Assembly: GCA_017520105.1 (NCBI GenBank)
Contig: JAFWRL010000165.1
Span: 1-9,983 of the forward strand
Length of the DNA: 9,983 nt
Source of the DNA: Fibrobacter sp.
GTDB lineage: Bacteria; Fibrobacterota; Fibrobacteria; Fibrobacterales; Fibrobacteraceae
Direction: 5' to 3'
Part shown: one piece after another, positions 1-5,966 of the stretch
Layout: each line of letters opens with the position of its first letter
Position numbering within the stretch: position 1 is the stretch's first letter
Program-made: the position numbers and the translations under genes
The notes under the pieces: model-generated
Seen by the model: the letters and a program-made list of their open reading frames with translations, nothing else
Told to the model about the DNA's origin: nothing
Database searches by the model: none

Positions 1-639
1 GAAGACGAATCTGTTGCTAAGGAATGGTTCATCTCCAAGACCTGTAAGGGTCTCGACAAGTGCCCGCTCGAACACGGTGCCGCTGCTAACGACGGTTGCC
101 CGCTCCCGGATCCGGACCTTGATAAGGACGGCGTCTGCGATGCTTGGGTAACTGAAAAGAACATGTTCAACCTCTTCGAAGGTGTCTGCTCCGGTATGGA
201 CCGTTGCCCGGCTGAAGCTGGTGACGATGGCTTCGGCTGCCCGAAGAAGAAGGTCGAAAAGCTCGAAGGTATCTCCTTCAAGAGCGGTTCTGCTACCATC
301 AACGCTAATGCTAAGAGAATCCTTAAGGGCGTCGCTCAGAAGCTCAAGGAAGACGAAGCGTACAAGGATCTCAAGATTGTGATCCAGGGTCATACCGACA
401 ACCGCGGTAAGGCTAAGAAGAACCTCAAGCTCTCTGACCGCCGTGCTAAGGCCGTTATGAAGCAGCTCACGAAGTTCGGTGTTGCCAAGAACCGTATCAA
501 GGCTGTTGGTCTCGGCTCTACCTGCCCGGTTGACGATAACTCCACGGCAGATGGTCGCGAAATGAACCGTCGTATTGAAATGCACTTTGTCACACCGGAA
601 AATGACGGTACGAAGTGCGAAAGCAACTACGTCGAATAA
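1..639 (+). CDS. OmpA-family outer-membrane protein, C-terminal part (5' truncated by window)
   Basis: The frame is open from base 1 to the TAA at 637-639, giving 212 residues; the true start lies outside the window. Residues about 1-82 are Cys-paired, Asp-rich segments of thrombospondin type-3 style (for example DPDLDKDGVCDAW), which usually bind calcium and form a stalk. Residues about 85-197 are an OmpA C-terminal domain: GHTDNRG at 130-136 with Asp133, then LSDRRA at 144-149 with Arg148. In this family that Asp and Arg bind diaminopimelate of peptidoglycan. A conserved NRRIE follows at 189-193. The likely role is tethering the outer membrane to the cell wall. All Lys codons are AAG, and GGT, GCT and CTC dominate, which suggests high expression. 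The gene ends at a strong terminator. Family assignment is firm; the N-terminal architecture (probably a beta-barrel or further repeats) cannot be seen. Confidence 0.93.
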   Translation, partial: EDESVAKEWFISKTCKGLDKCPLEHGAAANDGCPLPDPDLDKDGVCDAWVTEKNMFNLFEGVCSGMDRCPAEAGDDGFGCPKKKVEKLEGISFKSGSATINANAKRILKGVAQKLKEDEAYKDLKIVIQGHTDNRGKAKKNLKLSDRRAKAVMKQLTKFGVAKNRIKAVGLGSTCPVDDNSTADGREMNRRIEMHFVTPENDGTKCESNYVE

Positions 640-663
640 GTCGTGATTAAAAAATCTTAATCG

Positions 664-696
664 AAAGCCCCGGGCGTTAAGCCTGGGGCTTTTCTT
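664..696 (+). terminator. Rho-independent terminator after the OmpA-family gene
   Basis: A ten-base-pair GC-rich stem pairs 666-675 (AGCCCCGGGC) with 681-690 (GCCTGGGGCT), with one G-U wobble and a five-base loop. Extra A-T pairs extend its base, and the run TTTTCTT follows at once. It lies 25 bases after the stop codon and would isolate the OmpA transcript from the genes downstream. Confidence 0.9.
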
Positions 697-763
697 GTAT
701 AACGGTCTCGAAAATGCGCATACCTTGTCGTTACGATTATTGAAGATTTGTGGCTAGCCTTTG

Positions 764-801
764 TTTGTCATCCCTGCCTTGAGCAGGGATCTCCTTCTTG
801 T
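764..801 (+). repeat. Intergenic hairpin repeat, copy 1
   Basis: Copy 1 of a repeat also seen near 1140 and 7171. The core is TTTGTCATCCC, then a short loop, then GGGATC and a pyrimidine-rich tail. The perfect 8-bp stem is ATCCCTGC (770-777) with GCAGGGAT (783-790), loop CTTGA. It sits just upstream of the putative -10 element of the small ORF at 819. It could be a REP-like element, a weak terminator or a processing site; the sequence alone does not decide. Confidence 0.75.
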
Positions 802-806
802 TTTTC

Positions 807-812
807 TACATT
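807..812 (+). promoter_or_regulatory. Putative -10 element (TACATT) of a leaderless promoter
   Basis: TACATT fits the extended TANNNT pattern of -10 boxes and ends exactly six bases before the ATG at 819, which would place transcription start at or next to the start codon. No Shine-Dalgarno sequence is present between it and the ATG. The same hexamer class and spacing recur at 1179 and 3110. No convincing -35 hexamer was found. Confidence 0.5.
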
Positions 813-818
813 TACGAT

Positions 819-1070
819 ATGACAAAACTTGACGAAATACTGACTGCAAACAACTTTAGCAACCACGACCTCGTGGAAATGATGCCTGTGAACTTGAACC
901 ACAAGATGGTGCAGAAGGCCCGCCTTGGCAAGAAGCCTGTGCCCAAGCACACGCAGGACCTGATTTTGCAGGCTTTGAACAAACGGCTTTTGCAGACCTC
1001 TGCCGAAGTCGAAGGCAAGGTCGCGAAACAGTACAAGCGCGTGGATCTTTTTGAGAGCGGTGAGTTATGA
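819..1070 (+). CDS. Small basic protein of 83 aa, possible helix-turn-helix
   Basis: I do not recognise a named gene. The protein starts MTKLDEILTANNFSNHDLVE and has a predicted all-helical, Lys-rich middle (residues about 28-58) containing HKMVQKARLGKK and then a helix ending in LQALNKR. The pattern of helix, NHDLVE, basic linker, helix resembles small conserved bacterial proteins with a DNA-binding-like fold, and I infer a nucleic-acid-binding role only tentatively. ATG 819 is preferred over the in-frame TTG at 798 because it starts the conserved-looking part and lies six bases after a -10-like hexamer; residues from the TTG would come from the pyrimidine-rich tail of the hairpin repeat. 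The last codons and the TGA stop lie within a heptad-periodic tract, so the terminal residues may be repeat-derived. Confidence 0.65.
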   Translation: MTKLDEILTANNFSNHDLVEMMPVNLNHKMVQKARLGKKPVPKHTQDLILQALNKRLLQTSAEVEGKVAKQYKRVDLFESGEL

Positions 1071-1116
1071 GCCGTGAGCGGTGAGTTTTGAATGATGCAC
1101 TGTTTGCGATGAGTCG
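1061..1116 (+). repeat. Degenerate 7-base repeat tract, consensus TGAGnnn
   Basis: In strict 7-base register from 1061 the units are TGAGTTA, TGAGCCG, TGAGCGG, TGAGTTT, TGAATGA, TGCACTG, TTTGCGA, TGAGTCG. Five of the eight begin TGAG and a sixth begins TGAA. The second unit supplies the TGA stop of the small ORF. This resembles in design the short heptamer repeats known from cyanobacteria, though the sequence differs. Confidence 0.7.
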
Positions 1117-1139
1117 TTCAGGACTATGTTACCCTTTGC

Positions 1140-1177
1140 TTTGTCATCCCGGCCTCCGTGCCGGGATCGCCTTTTTA
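1140..1177 (+). repeat. Intergenic hairpin repeat, copy 2
   Basis: Second copy of the TTTGTCATCCC...GGGATC element. The stem is ATCCCGGC (1146-1153) with GCCGGGAT (1160-1167), a perfect 8 bp with loop CTCCGT, followed four bases later by TTTTT (1172-1176). The stem plus T-run could act as a terminator. It lies directly upstream of the putative -10 of thyA. Confidence 0.78.
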
Positions 1178-1178
1178 T

Positions 1179-1184
1179 TACATT
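1179..1184 (+). promoter_or_regulatory. Putative -10 element (TACATT) for thyA
   Basis: TACATT ends six bases before the thyA ATG at 1191, the same hexamer and spacing as at 807-812. There is no Shine-Dalgarno sequence in the intervening AACAAT, so a leaderless thyA mRNA is suggested. No convincing -35 is visible; that region is occupied by the hairpin repeat. Confidence 0.5.
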
Positions 1185-1190
1185 AACAAT

Positions 1191-2003
1191 ATGCAGCAAT
1201 ACTTAGACTTACTCCAAGATATTATCGACAACGGTGTTGACCGTTCGGACCGCACTGGCACAGGTACTCGTTCCGTATTTGGCCGCCAGACTCGCTTTGA
1301 CCTTTCCAAAGGTTTCCCGTGCCTTACGACAAAGAAACTCCACCTGCGCAGCATTATTCATGAGTTGCTGTGGTTCTTGAAAGGCGATACGAATATCAAG
1401 TATCTGCACGACAACAAGGTCACGATTTGGGACGAATGGGCTGACGAAAACGGCGACTTGGGCCCGGTCTATGGGCACCAGTGGCGCAGCTGGCCGACTC
1501 CCGATGGCGGACATATCGATCAGATAGCGAACCTCATCAACAGTCTCAAGAACAACCCCGACTCGCGTAGGCATCTCGTTTGTGCGTGGAATGTCGCAGA
1601 AGTCGATAAGATGGCTTTGCCGCCTTGCCATTGCCTGTTCCAGTTCTACGTGGGCGGTGTCGGTGCTAGCGGCAAGCGTAAGCTCAGCTGTCAGCTTTAT
1701 CAGCGCAGTGCGGACATGTTCCTCGGTGTTCCGTTCAACATTGCGTCTTATTCGCTGTTGACGATAATGCTTGCTCAGGTCTGCGGTTACGAAGCAGGTG
1801 AATTTGTCCATACTTTTGGTGATTTGCATTTGTACAGCAACCACTTTGACCAGGCGCATGAACAGCTTTCGCGTACGCCGCGCAGCCTCCCGACAATGAA
1901 GATGAATCCCGATGTCAAGGATTTGTTCGATTTCAAGTTCGAAGATTTTGAACTTGTCAATTACGATCCGTGGCCGACTATCAAGGCTCCGATTGCGGTG
2001 TAA
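1191..2003 (+). CDS. thyA: Thymidylate synthase ThyA
   Basis: Makes dTMP from dUMP with methylenetetrahydrofolate, the cytosolic de novo step for DNA thymine. The 270-residue product is close to the 264 of E. coli ThyA; the excess is a six-residue insertion near 155-163. Visible family landmarks are phosphate-binding Arg21, the double Arg126-Arg127, the catalytic Cys146 in [10 protein letters not shown], the dUMP-binding block [16 protein letters not shown] (168-183, with Asn183), and His213/Tyr215 in DLHLYSNH. An in-frame upstream start at 1158 is rejected because its extra residues come from the hairpin repeat, while 1191 gives the usual N-terminus and lies six bases after a -10-like TACATT. 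The stop overlaps the next gene's start by one base (TAATG), so the phosphoesterase is probably translated by coupling. No dihydrofolate reductase gene follows, although folA often accompanies thyA in other bacteria. Confidence 0.97.
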   Translation: MQQYLDLLQDIIDNGVDRSDRTGTGTRSVFGRQTRFDLSKGFPCLTTKKLHLRSIIHELLWFLKGDTNIKYLHDNKVTIWDEWADENGDLGPVYGHQWRSWPTPDGGHIDQIANLINSLKNNPDSRRHLVCAWNVAEVDKMALPPCHCLFQFYVGGVGASGKRKLSCQLYQRSADMFLGVPFNIASYSLLTIMLAQVCGYEAGEFVHTFGDLHLYSNHFDQAHEQLSRTPRSLPTMKMNPDVKDLFDFKFEDFELVNYDPWPTIKAPIAV

Positions 2004-2992
2004 TGAACACCTCGATTGATTTTATCGGCGATATTCATGGGCACTACGATGAACTCGTGGTGCTCCTTAAAAAGTTGGGCTACGAAGAACGTGGTGGCGC
2101 CTATCGCTATCCCGGAGACGCGCGGACGGTCGTCTTCTTGGGCGATTACATCGACCGTGGCAGTCAAGTGCGTGAGACGGTGAATCTCGTGCGTGCCATG
2201 CGCGATGCGGGTTCTGCCGTGGCGTTGATGGGCAATCATGAGTTTAATGCGCTCAGCTTTTGGCACGAAAATGGCGTCGGGGGGCATTACATTCATGCAA
2301 TTCGCGGAGGCTATCTGCGCGAACACGCTTTTAACAAAGTAGCGATTCACGTCAAAACCGTCGAAAGTTATCGTGGGCGTAAGGCAGAGTTCTTGGAAAT
2401 GCTGGATTTCCTAAAGACGCTCCCGTTTTATCTGGAAACAGAAACGTTCCGGGCGCAGCATGCGTGCTTTGACTTGAAAAGTGCCGAAGCACTAAAGGCG
2501 GCGGGCATCCGTTCTTTTGCAGATGGAAATTTTGATGAACTGATTGCGCGTGCGAACGACCAATATCACGAATACGCAGATTCTATTTTTGATCCGATAA
2601 ATTTGTTCTTGAAAGGCCCAGAAATGAGTTTGCCGGAAGGTTTGACGTTCCGTGATGGGGAAGGAGTGCTTCGCAAACGCACGCGAATCCGTTGGTGGAT
2701 GGACCCGAAAAATGCGAACTTGCAGCAACTGAGTTTCCAACCGGGTGTAGAGTTGCCTCCTTGCGAGGTTTCGAGCGAAGTCCAGGAACGCGATTTTTAT
2801 GGCGAAAACGAACGCCCTGTTTTCTTTGGACATTATTGGCTGTTGGGACTTCCTGAACTTATTCGAAATAACGTTTGCTGCTTGGATTACAGCGTCGCGG
2901 GCTATCGCGGTGACGGTCGTCTTGCCGCTTATCGTTTCGATGGCGAACAAAAACTCGATGCTTCCAAATTCGTCTGGGTTGACGCAATGTAG
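2003..2992 (+). CDS. Calcineurin-like metallophosphoesterase (ApaH/PrpE-like)
   Basis: A 329-residue cytosolic phosphatase with the full metallophosphoesterase signature: DIHGH (Asp10, His12), GDYIDRG (47-53, Asp48), GNHE (77-80, Asn78, His79), a later His153 and GH at 276-277. These residues bind a two-metal centre in the family. The sharp GDxxDRG/GNHE form resembles serine/threonine phosphatases and diadenosine tetraphosphatases (ApaH, PrpE), so a nucleotide or phosphoprotein substrate is plausible but unproven. Residues about 160-265 form a family-unlike insert that could shape substrate choice. ATG 2003 is chosen over an in-frame start at 1970 inside thyA, because DFIGDIHG then sits at the usual N-terminal position and the TAATG overlap explains initiation without a Shine-Dalgarno. 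Its stop TAG is the first unit of a TAGGnnn tract. Confidence 0.88.
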   Translation: MNTSIDFIGDIHGHYDELVVLLKKLGYEERGGAYRYPGDARTVVFLGDYIDRGSQVRETVNLVRAMRDAGSAVALMGNHEFNALSFWHENGVGGHYIHAIRGGYLREHAFNKVAIHVKTVESYRGRKAEFLEMLDFLKTLPFYLETETFRAQHACFDLKSAEALKAAGIRSFADGNFDELIARANDQYHEYADSIFDPINLFLKGPEMSLPEGLTFRDGEGVLRKRTRIRWWMDPKNANLQQLSFQPGVELPPCEVSSEVQERDFYGENERPVFFGHYWLLGLPELIRNNVCCLDYSVAGYRGDGRLAAYRFDGEQKLDASKFVWVDAM

Positions 2993-3031
2993 GAGTTAGG
3001 TTGTATGTCATAGGTAATAGGAAATAGCCAT
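2990..3031 (+). repeat. Degenerate 7-base repeat tract, TAGGnnn (left arm)
   Basis: Starting exactly at the TAG stop of the phosphoesterase gene, the units in strict 7-base register are TAGGAGT, TAGGTTG, TATGTCA, TAGGTAA, TAGGAAA, TAGCCAT. Four of six begin TAGG. The same consensus appears inverted at 3073-3100. Confidence 0.72.
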
Positions 3032-3066
3032 GCATTTTATGCATCTGTATAGGGCGGCGAAGCCGC
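3030..3066. repeat. Two small hairpins between inverted heptad arms
   Basis: ATGCAT (3030-3035) pairs with ATGCAT (3039-3044) around TTT, and GCGGC (3054-3058) pairs with GCCGC (3062-3066) around GAA. Both sit in the centre of the 2993-3121 intergenic space, between oppositely oriented TAGGnnn arms. The second is GC-rich but is not followed by a strong T-run, so terminator function is doubtful. Confidence 0.5.
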
Positions 3067-3072
3067 GATTCT

Positions 3073-3100
3073 TTACCTAACGCCTAATACCTAAAGCCTA
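3073..3100 (-). repeat. Degenerate 7-base repeat tract, TAGGnnn on minus strand (right arm)
   Basis: On the minus strand, read from 3100 down to 3073, the units are TAGGCTT, TAGGTAT, TAGGCGT, TAGGTAA: four perfect TAGGnnn heptads in register. On the plus strand they read as CCTAA-type units just upstream of the dgt promoter. Confidence 0.72.
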
Positions 3101-3109
3101 TAACCTTTC

Positions 3110-3115
3110 TATATT
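3110..3115 (+). promoter_or_regulatory. Putative -10 element (TATATT) for dgt
   Basis: TATATT ends six bases before the dgt ATG at 3122, matching the spacing of TACATT at 807 and 1179. The context TTTCTATATTTA also resembles TTTCTACATTTA upstream of the small ORF. No Shine-Dalgarno sequence is present, so a leaderless transcript is suggested. Confidence 0.52.
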
Positions 3116-3121
3116 TATAGC

Positions 3122-4429
3122 ATGCTTCAATGGGATACGCTTCTTTCTGCAACGCGTTATGGGCACCCGGCTGATCCGGACCCGAACCGTTCCGACTTTC
3201 ATCGCGATTACGACCGCATCGTTTTTTCTACTGCATTCCGTCGCTTAGGCCGCAAGACTCAGGTTCATCCGTTCTCAGTGAACGACCATGTGCATAGCCG
3301 CCTTACGCACAGCTTGGAAGTTTCAAGCGTGGGCCGTAGCCTTGCGATTACTGTGTATCACTTGATTAAAAAGTATTTGCCGAAGTATGTGAACGAATAT
3401 CAGTTCGGGACGATTGTGCAATCGGCATGCCTCGCTCATGACATTGGCAATCCGCCGTTCGGTCACGCAGGTGAAGCCGCTATTCGTGAATGGTTCCGCA
3501 AAAATCGCAATTCCGCACCGATGGCTGAACTTCGCGAAAAGGAAATTGCGGACTTCGAAAATTTTGACGGCAACGCGCAAGGCCATCGCATCTTGAGCAA
3601 GTTGGAATACCATTTCCTCGATGGCGGCATGCGCCTTACGTATGCGACGATTGGTTCCATGATCAAGTATCCGCGTCTTGCTCATTACGGCTGCCCAACG
3701 AGTTTATTCCAAACAGAGGCGGAACTTTATCGTGAAACAGCCGAGGTCCTTGGCATTCCGGAAATCAAGAACGGCGTGTGGGCTCGCCATCCGTTGGTTT
3801 ATCTGATGGAAGCGGCGGACGACATTTGCTATTCCATCCTCGATGTCGAAGACGCTATTGAACTTGGGATTCTCACGTTCGGTGATGTGCGCGACATGTT
3901 TATTTATCTATGTGGCCCTGACGTTGATATCGATCGCGAATTCGAAGAAAACGGCCAAAACTTTAGGGATTTTCTCAGCAGTATCCGTGGACACGCTATC
4001 CAGAACCTGATTGACGACGTGGCCGTTCTTTTCGTCAAAAATTACGACCGCATCATGGAAGGGACTCTCGATAAACACTTGATAGACCTTTCCCGTTCGG
4101 ATACGATGGAAGGCATCCGCATCGCAAAGCGCCTTGGAGTTGAACGTATTTACCCGGACCGCCGCAAGACGGAACTCGAAGTCGGTAGCTACACGACGCT
4201 CAGCACCGTGCTCGACGCGTTTATCAATGGCGTCTATGACTATCGCCAGAACGGGCGTAATTCGTACCGTGCAAGCCGCATCGTGCGCCTTATCGGTCAG
4301 GCGAAAATCGGCCAGAGCGTAACGACCGCGGAAGCTTACCATCAGGTGCTCGACTTCGTAAGCGGCATGACGGACAATTACGCCACATATCTCGCTCGTC
4401 AAATTGGCGGGCTCGCGATGGGATATTAA
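3122..4429 (+). CDS. dgt: Deoxyguanosinetriphosphate triphosphohydrolase (dGTPase-like HD enzyme)
   Basis: A 435-residue HD-superfamily hydrolase of the dGTPase group, which cleaves dNTPs to deoxynucleoside and triphosphate. The N-terminus has the family block DFHRDYDRIVFSTAFRRLGR (25-44) followed by KTQV. The metal ligands of an HD site are visible: His63 in SRLTHSLEV, His106-Asp107 in CLAHDIGNPPFGHAGE, and Asp233/Asp234 in AADDICY. The length is shorter than E. coli Dgt (505 residues) and suits the wider dGTPase-like family, whose substrates and allosteric dNTP activators vary, so strict dGTP specificity is not assured. ATG 3122 opens the conserved N-terminus and lies six bases after a TATATT hexamer with no Shine-Dalgarno. 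The HAD gene starts 12 bases after its stop. Together with thyA it points to dNTP pool control. Confidence 0.93.
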   Translation: MLQWDTLLSATRYGHPADPDPNRSDFHRDYDRIVFSTAFRRLGRKTQVHPFSVNDHVHSRLTHSLEVSSVGRSLAITVYHLIKKYLPKYVNEYQFGTIVQSACLAHDIGNPPFGHAGEAAIREWFRKNRNSAPMAELREKEIADFENFDGNAQGHRILSKLEYHFLDGGMRLTYATIGSMIKYPRLAHYGCPTSLFQTEAELYRETAEVLGIPEIKNGVWARHPLVYLMEAADDICYSILDVEDAIELGILTFGDVRDMFIYLCGPDVDIDREFEENGQNFRDFLSSIRGHAIQNLIDDVAVLFVKNYDRIMEGTLDKHLIDLSRSDTMEGIRIAKRLGVERIYPDRRKTELEVGSYTTLSTVLDAFINGVYDYRQNGRNSYRASRIVRLIGQAKIGQSVTTAEAYHQVLDFVSGMTDNYATYLARQIGGLAMGY

Positions 4430-4441
4430 GAGGTTTGTTTC

Positions 4442-5140
4442 GTGAGCGCGCTGGATATCGGCATTAGAAACGACTCTTCGAAAATTTGGTTGTTCGATTA
4501 CGACTTGACGCTTTACGGCGAAGAGGAACGTTTTGTCCTCAATTCTCTCGATCACCGCATTGCTGAATTTGTCCAGAAAACAGTCGGCGGATCTTTTGAA
4601 GGCGCAACAGAAATCCGCAAGGATTATCTAGTCCGTTTCGGTACGACGCTTGCGGGGCTCATGGCGATGAACGGCACACTGCCCGACGATTTTTTCGACT
4701 TTATCCATGAGCCGGAATACTTGATTTATCCGAAGGTGGCGCCCGAAAAGTTGTCGTTTTTGCAAAGTCTCAATGGCCACCGCTACGTGTTTACGAACGG
4801 GCGAGGGGACTGGAGCCGTGCCGGCATGGCGCACATGCAGATTGATTCCGCTATCGAGGATGTTTTTGACCTCAGGATGATGGATTGGGAAGGCAAACCG
4901 CATGCGAGCGCCTACGAAAAAATGGAAAAGTGGCTGGAGTCGCGTGATGTCCTCGACAAAAAATGCCCTGATAAAACGCAAATTGTGCTACTCGAAGATT
5001 CACTTCGCAACCTTGAACCCGCCCATGAACGCGGCTGGACGACCGTTCTCGTGAATCCGAACATCCAAGCGCCCGGCTGGGTGGATTTTCACATCCCGCA
5101 TTTGCTAAATTTACGGGAGAAACTTATCCCTAACCCCTAA
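4442..5140 (+). CDS. HAD-superfamily hydrolase, pyrimidine 5'-nucleotidase-like
   Basis: A 232-residue cytosolic phosphatase with all four HAD motifs: FDYDLTL (Asp19 nucleophile, Asp21 acid/base, Thr23), Thr118 in VFTNGRGDW, Lys152 in GKPH, and LLEDSLRNL with Glu185/Asp186. The FDYDLTLY start and the helical cap between motifs I and II match the pyrimidine 5'-nucleotidase type (yeast Sdt1-like), which dephosphorylates UMP/CMP-like nucleotides. The subfamily is likely and the exact substrate uncertain. The start is GTG at 4442, eight bases after an AAGAGG Shine-Dalgarno (4428-4433) that overlaps the dgt stop, so the gene is probably co-translated with dgt. Its TAA stop is part of a CCTAAnn heptad tract that also fills the gap to the permease gene. 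Confidence 0.85.
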   Translation: MSALDIGIRNDSSKIWLFDYDLTLYGEEERFVLNSLDHRIAEFVQKTVGGSFEGATEIRKDYLVRFGTTLAGLMAMNGTLPDDFFDFIHEPEYLIYPKVAPEKLSFLQSLNGHRYVFTNGRGDWSRAGMAHMQIDSAIEDVFDLRMMDWEGKPHASAYEKMEKWLESRDVLDKKCPDKTQIVLLEDSLRNLEPAHERGWTTVLVNPNIQAPGWVDFHIPHLLNLREKLIPNP

Positions 5141-5149
5141 AACTTAATC
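5129..5149 (+). repeat. Short 7-base repeat tract, CCTAAnn
   Basis: Three units in register, CCTAACC, CCTAAAA and CTTAATC, end directly at the permease ATG (5150). TAA recurs every seven bases (5131, 5138, 5145), and the TAA at 5138 is the stop of the HAD gene. The consensus equals the plus-strand reading of the 3073-3105 tract. Confidence 0.5.
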
Positions 5150-5956
5150 ATGCTCGACTTACTTTCCATGGATTTTATGCAGAATGCGCTGATCGCAGCG
5201 GTGCTTGTCGCCTTTGCCTGTGGCGTCATGGGAACGTATGTTGTCGTGAATCGCCTCGTTTCGCTTTCGGGCGGCGTGGCGCACGCTTCTTTTGGCGGAG
5301 TCGGGCTGGCATGCTTTATCGGTTTTTCGCCGATGCTAGGCTCGCTTGGCTTTGCGCTTGCCTGCGCGATGCTTATGGGCGCTCTCACGTGGCGTGACCG
5401 CAAACACTCCGACACGTTCATCGGGATTATCTGGGCGGCGGGCATGGCGCTGGGCGTGATTCTCACGGACCTGACGCCGGGTTACAGTGGCGAGATGATG
5501 AGTTTCTTGTTCGGTAGCCTTCTGACCGTCCCGACGGAACTTCTCTGGTGGATGGGTGCGTTGCTCGTGTTCATCTTGGCTTCGGTATCCATTTGCTACC
5601 GCAATTTCCTTTCGATTTCGTACGACCCCGAGTTTGCCCGTGTCCGCGGCATTCCCGTGTTGAATTATTATATGCTCTTGATTGCGCTCATTGCCCTCAC
5701 GGTCGTGATTGCCGTGCAGGCGGTGGGCATGATTTTGGTTATCGCGCTTTTGACGATTCCGGCGTACATCGCGGAATGCTACGCCAAGAACCTGTCGCAA
5801 ATGATGCTGATTTCGGTTGGCGTTTCACTCGTTCTCGTTGTGCTTGGACTTTTGGTCGCGTGCCAGCTGAATTTTGTCGTAGGCCCCACGATTATTGCTG
5901 GCGGAGTCGTTTTGTATTTGCTAAACTTTTTAGTGAAAAAGATTGTAAAAAAATAG
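5150..5956 (+). CDS. Metal ABC transporter permease, ABC-3 family (ZnuB/MntB type)
   Basis: A 268-residue, strongly hydrophobic inner-membrane protein with about seven to nine membrane segments, close to the length of E. coli ZnuB (261). The N-terminal block, QNALIAA through GTYVVVNR, LSGGVAHASFGGVGL and the central GSLLTVP match ABC-3 permeases for zinc, manganese or iron; metal choice cannot be read from the sequence. Such a permease needs an ATPase (ZnuC-like) and a periplasmic binding protein (ZnuA-like). Neither is adjacent, so they must lie elsewhere or upstream of another locus. The ATG at 5150 is nine bases after the HAD stop with no good Shine-Dalgarno, so coupling or read-through expression is likely. 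A secreted protein gene follows after 10 bases. Confidence 0.9.
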   Translation: MLDLLSMDFMQNALIAAVLVAFACGVMGTYVVVNRLVSLSGGVAHASFGGVGLACFIGFSPMLGSLGFALACAMLMGALTWRDRKHSDTFIGIIWAAGMALGVILTDLTPGYSGEMMSFLFGSLLTVPTELLWWMGALLVFILASVSICYRNFLSISYDPEFARVRGIPVLNYYMLLIALIALTVVIAVQAVGMILVIALLTIPAYIAECYAKNLSQMMLISVGVSLVLVVLGLLVACQLNFVVGPTIIAGGVVLYLLNFLVKKIVKK

Positions 5957-5966
5957 GAGAGGGAAA

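Noticed and set aside
637..664. Possible fourth heptad tract after the OmpA stop
   Set aside because: TAA 637, TGA 644 and TAA 658 fall on a 7-base grid, but the units share no sequence and the region is AT-rich, so chance suffices.
1061..1116. CRISPR array or classical minisatellite
   Set aside because: Units are only seven bases, have no spacers, and are degenerate at three or more positions.
1158..1190. Upstream in-frame start for thyA
   Set aside because: The extra 11 residues would be encoded by the hairpin repeat and -10 region, and ATG 1191 gives the normal ThyA N-terminus with catalytic Cys at 146.
1209..1859. 216-codon open frame on the minus strand
   Set aside because: It lies wholly antisense to thyA, whose catalytic motifs are intact; the translation shows no recognisable domain and is a codon-bias shadow.
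3908..4555. 215-codon open frame on the minus strand
   Set aside because: It is antisense across the dgt and HAD genes, both with complete family motifs; no promoter or Shine-Dalgarno supports it.
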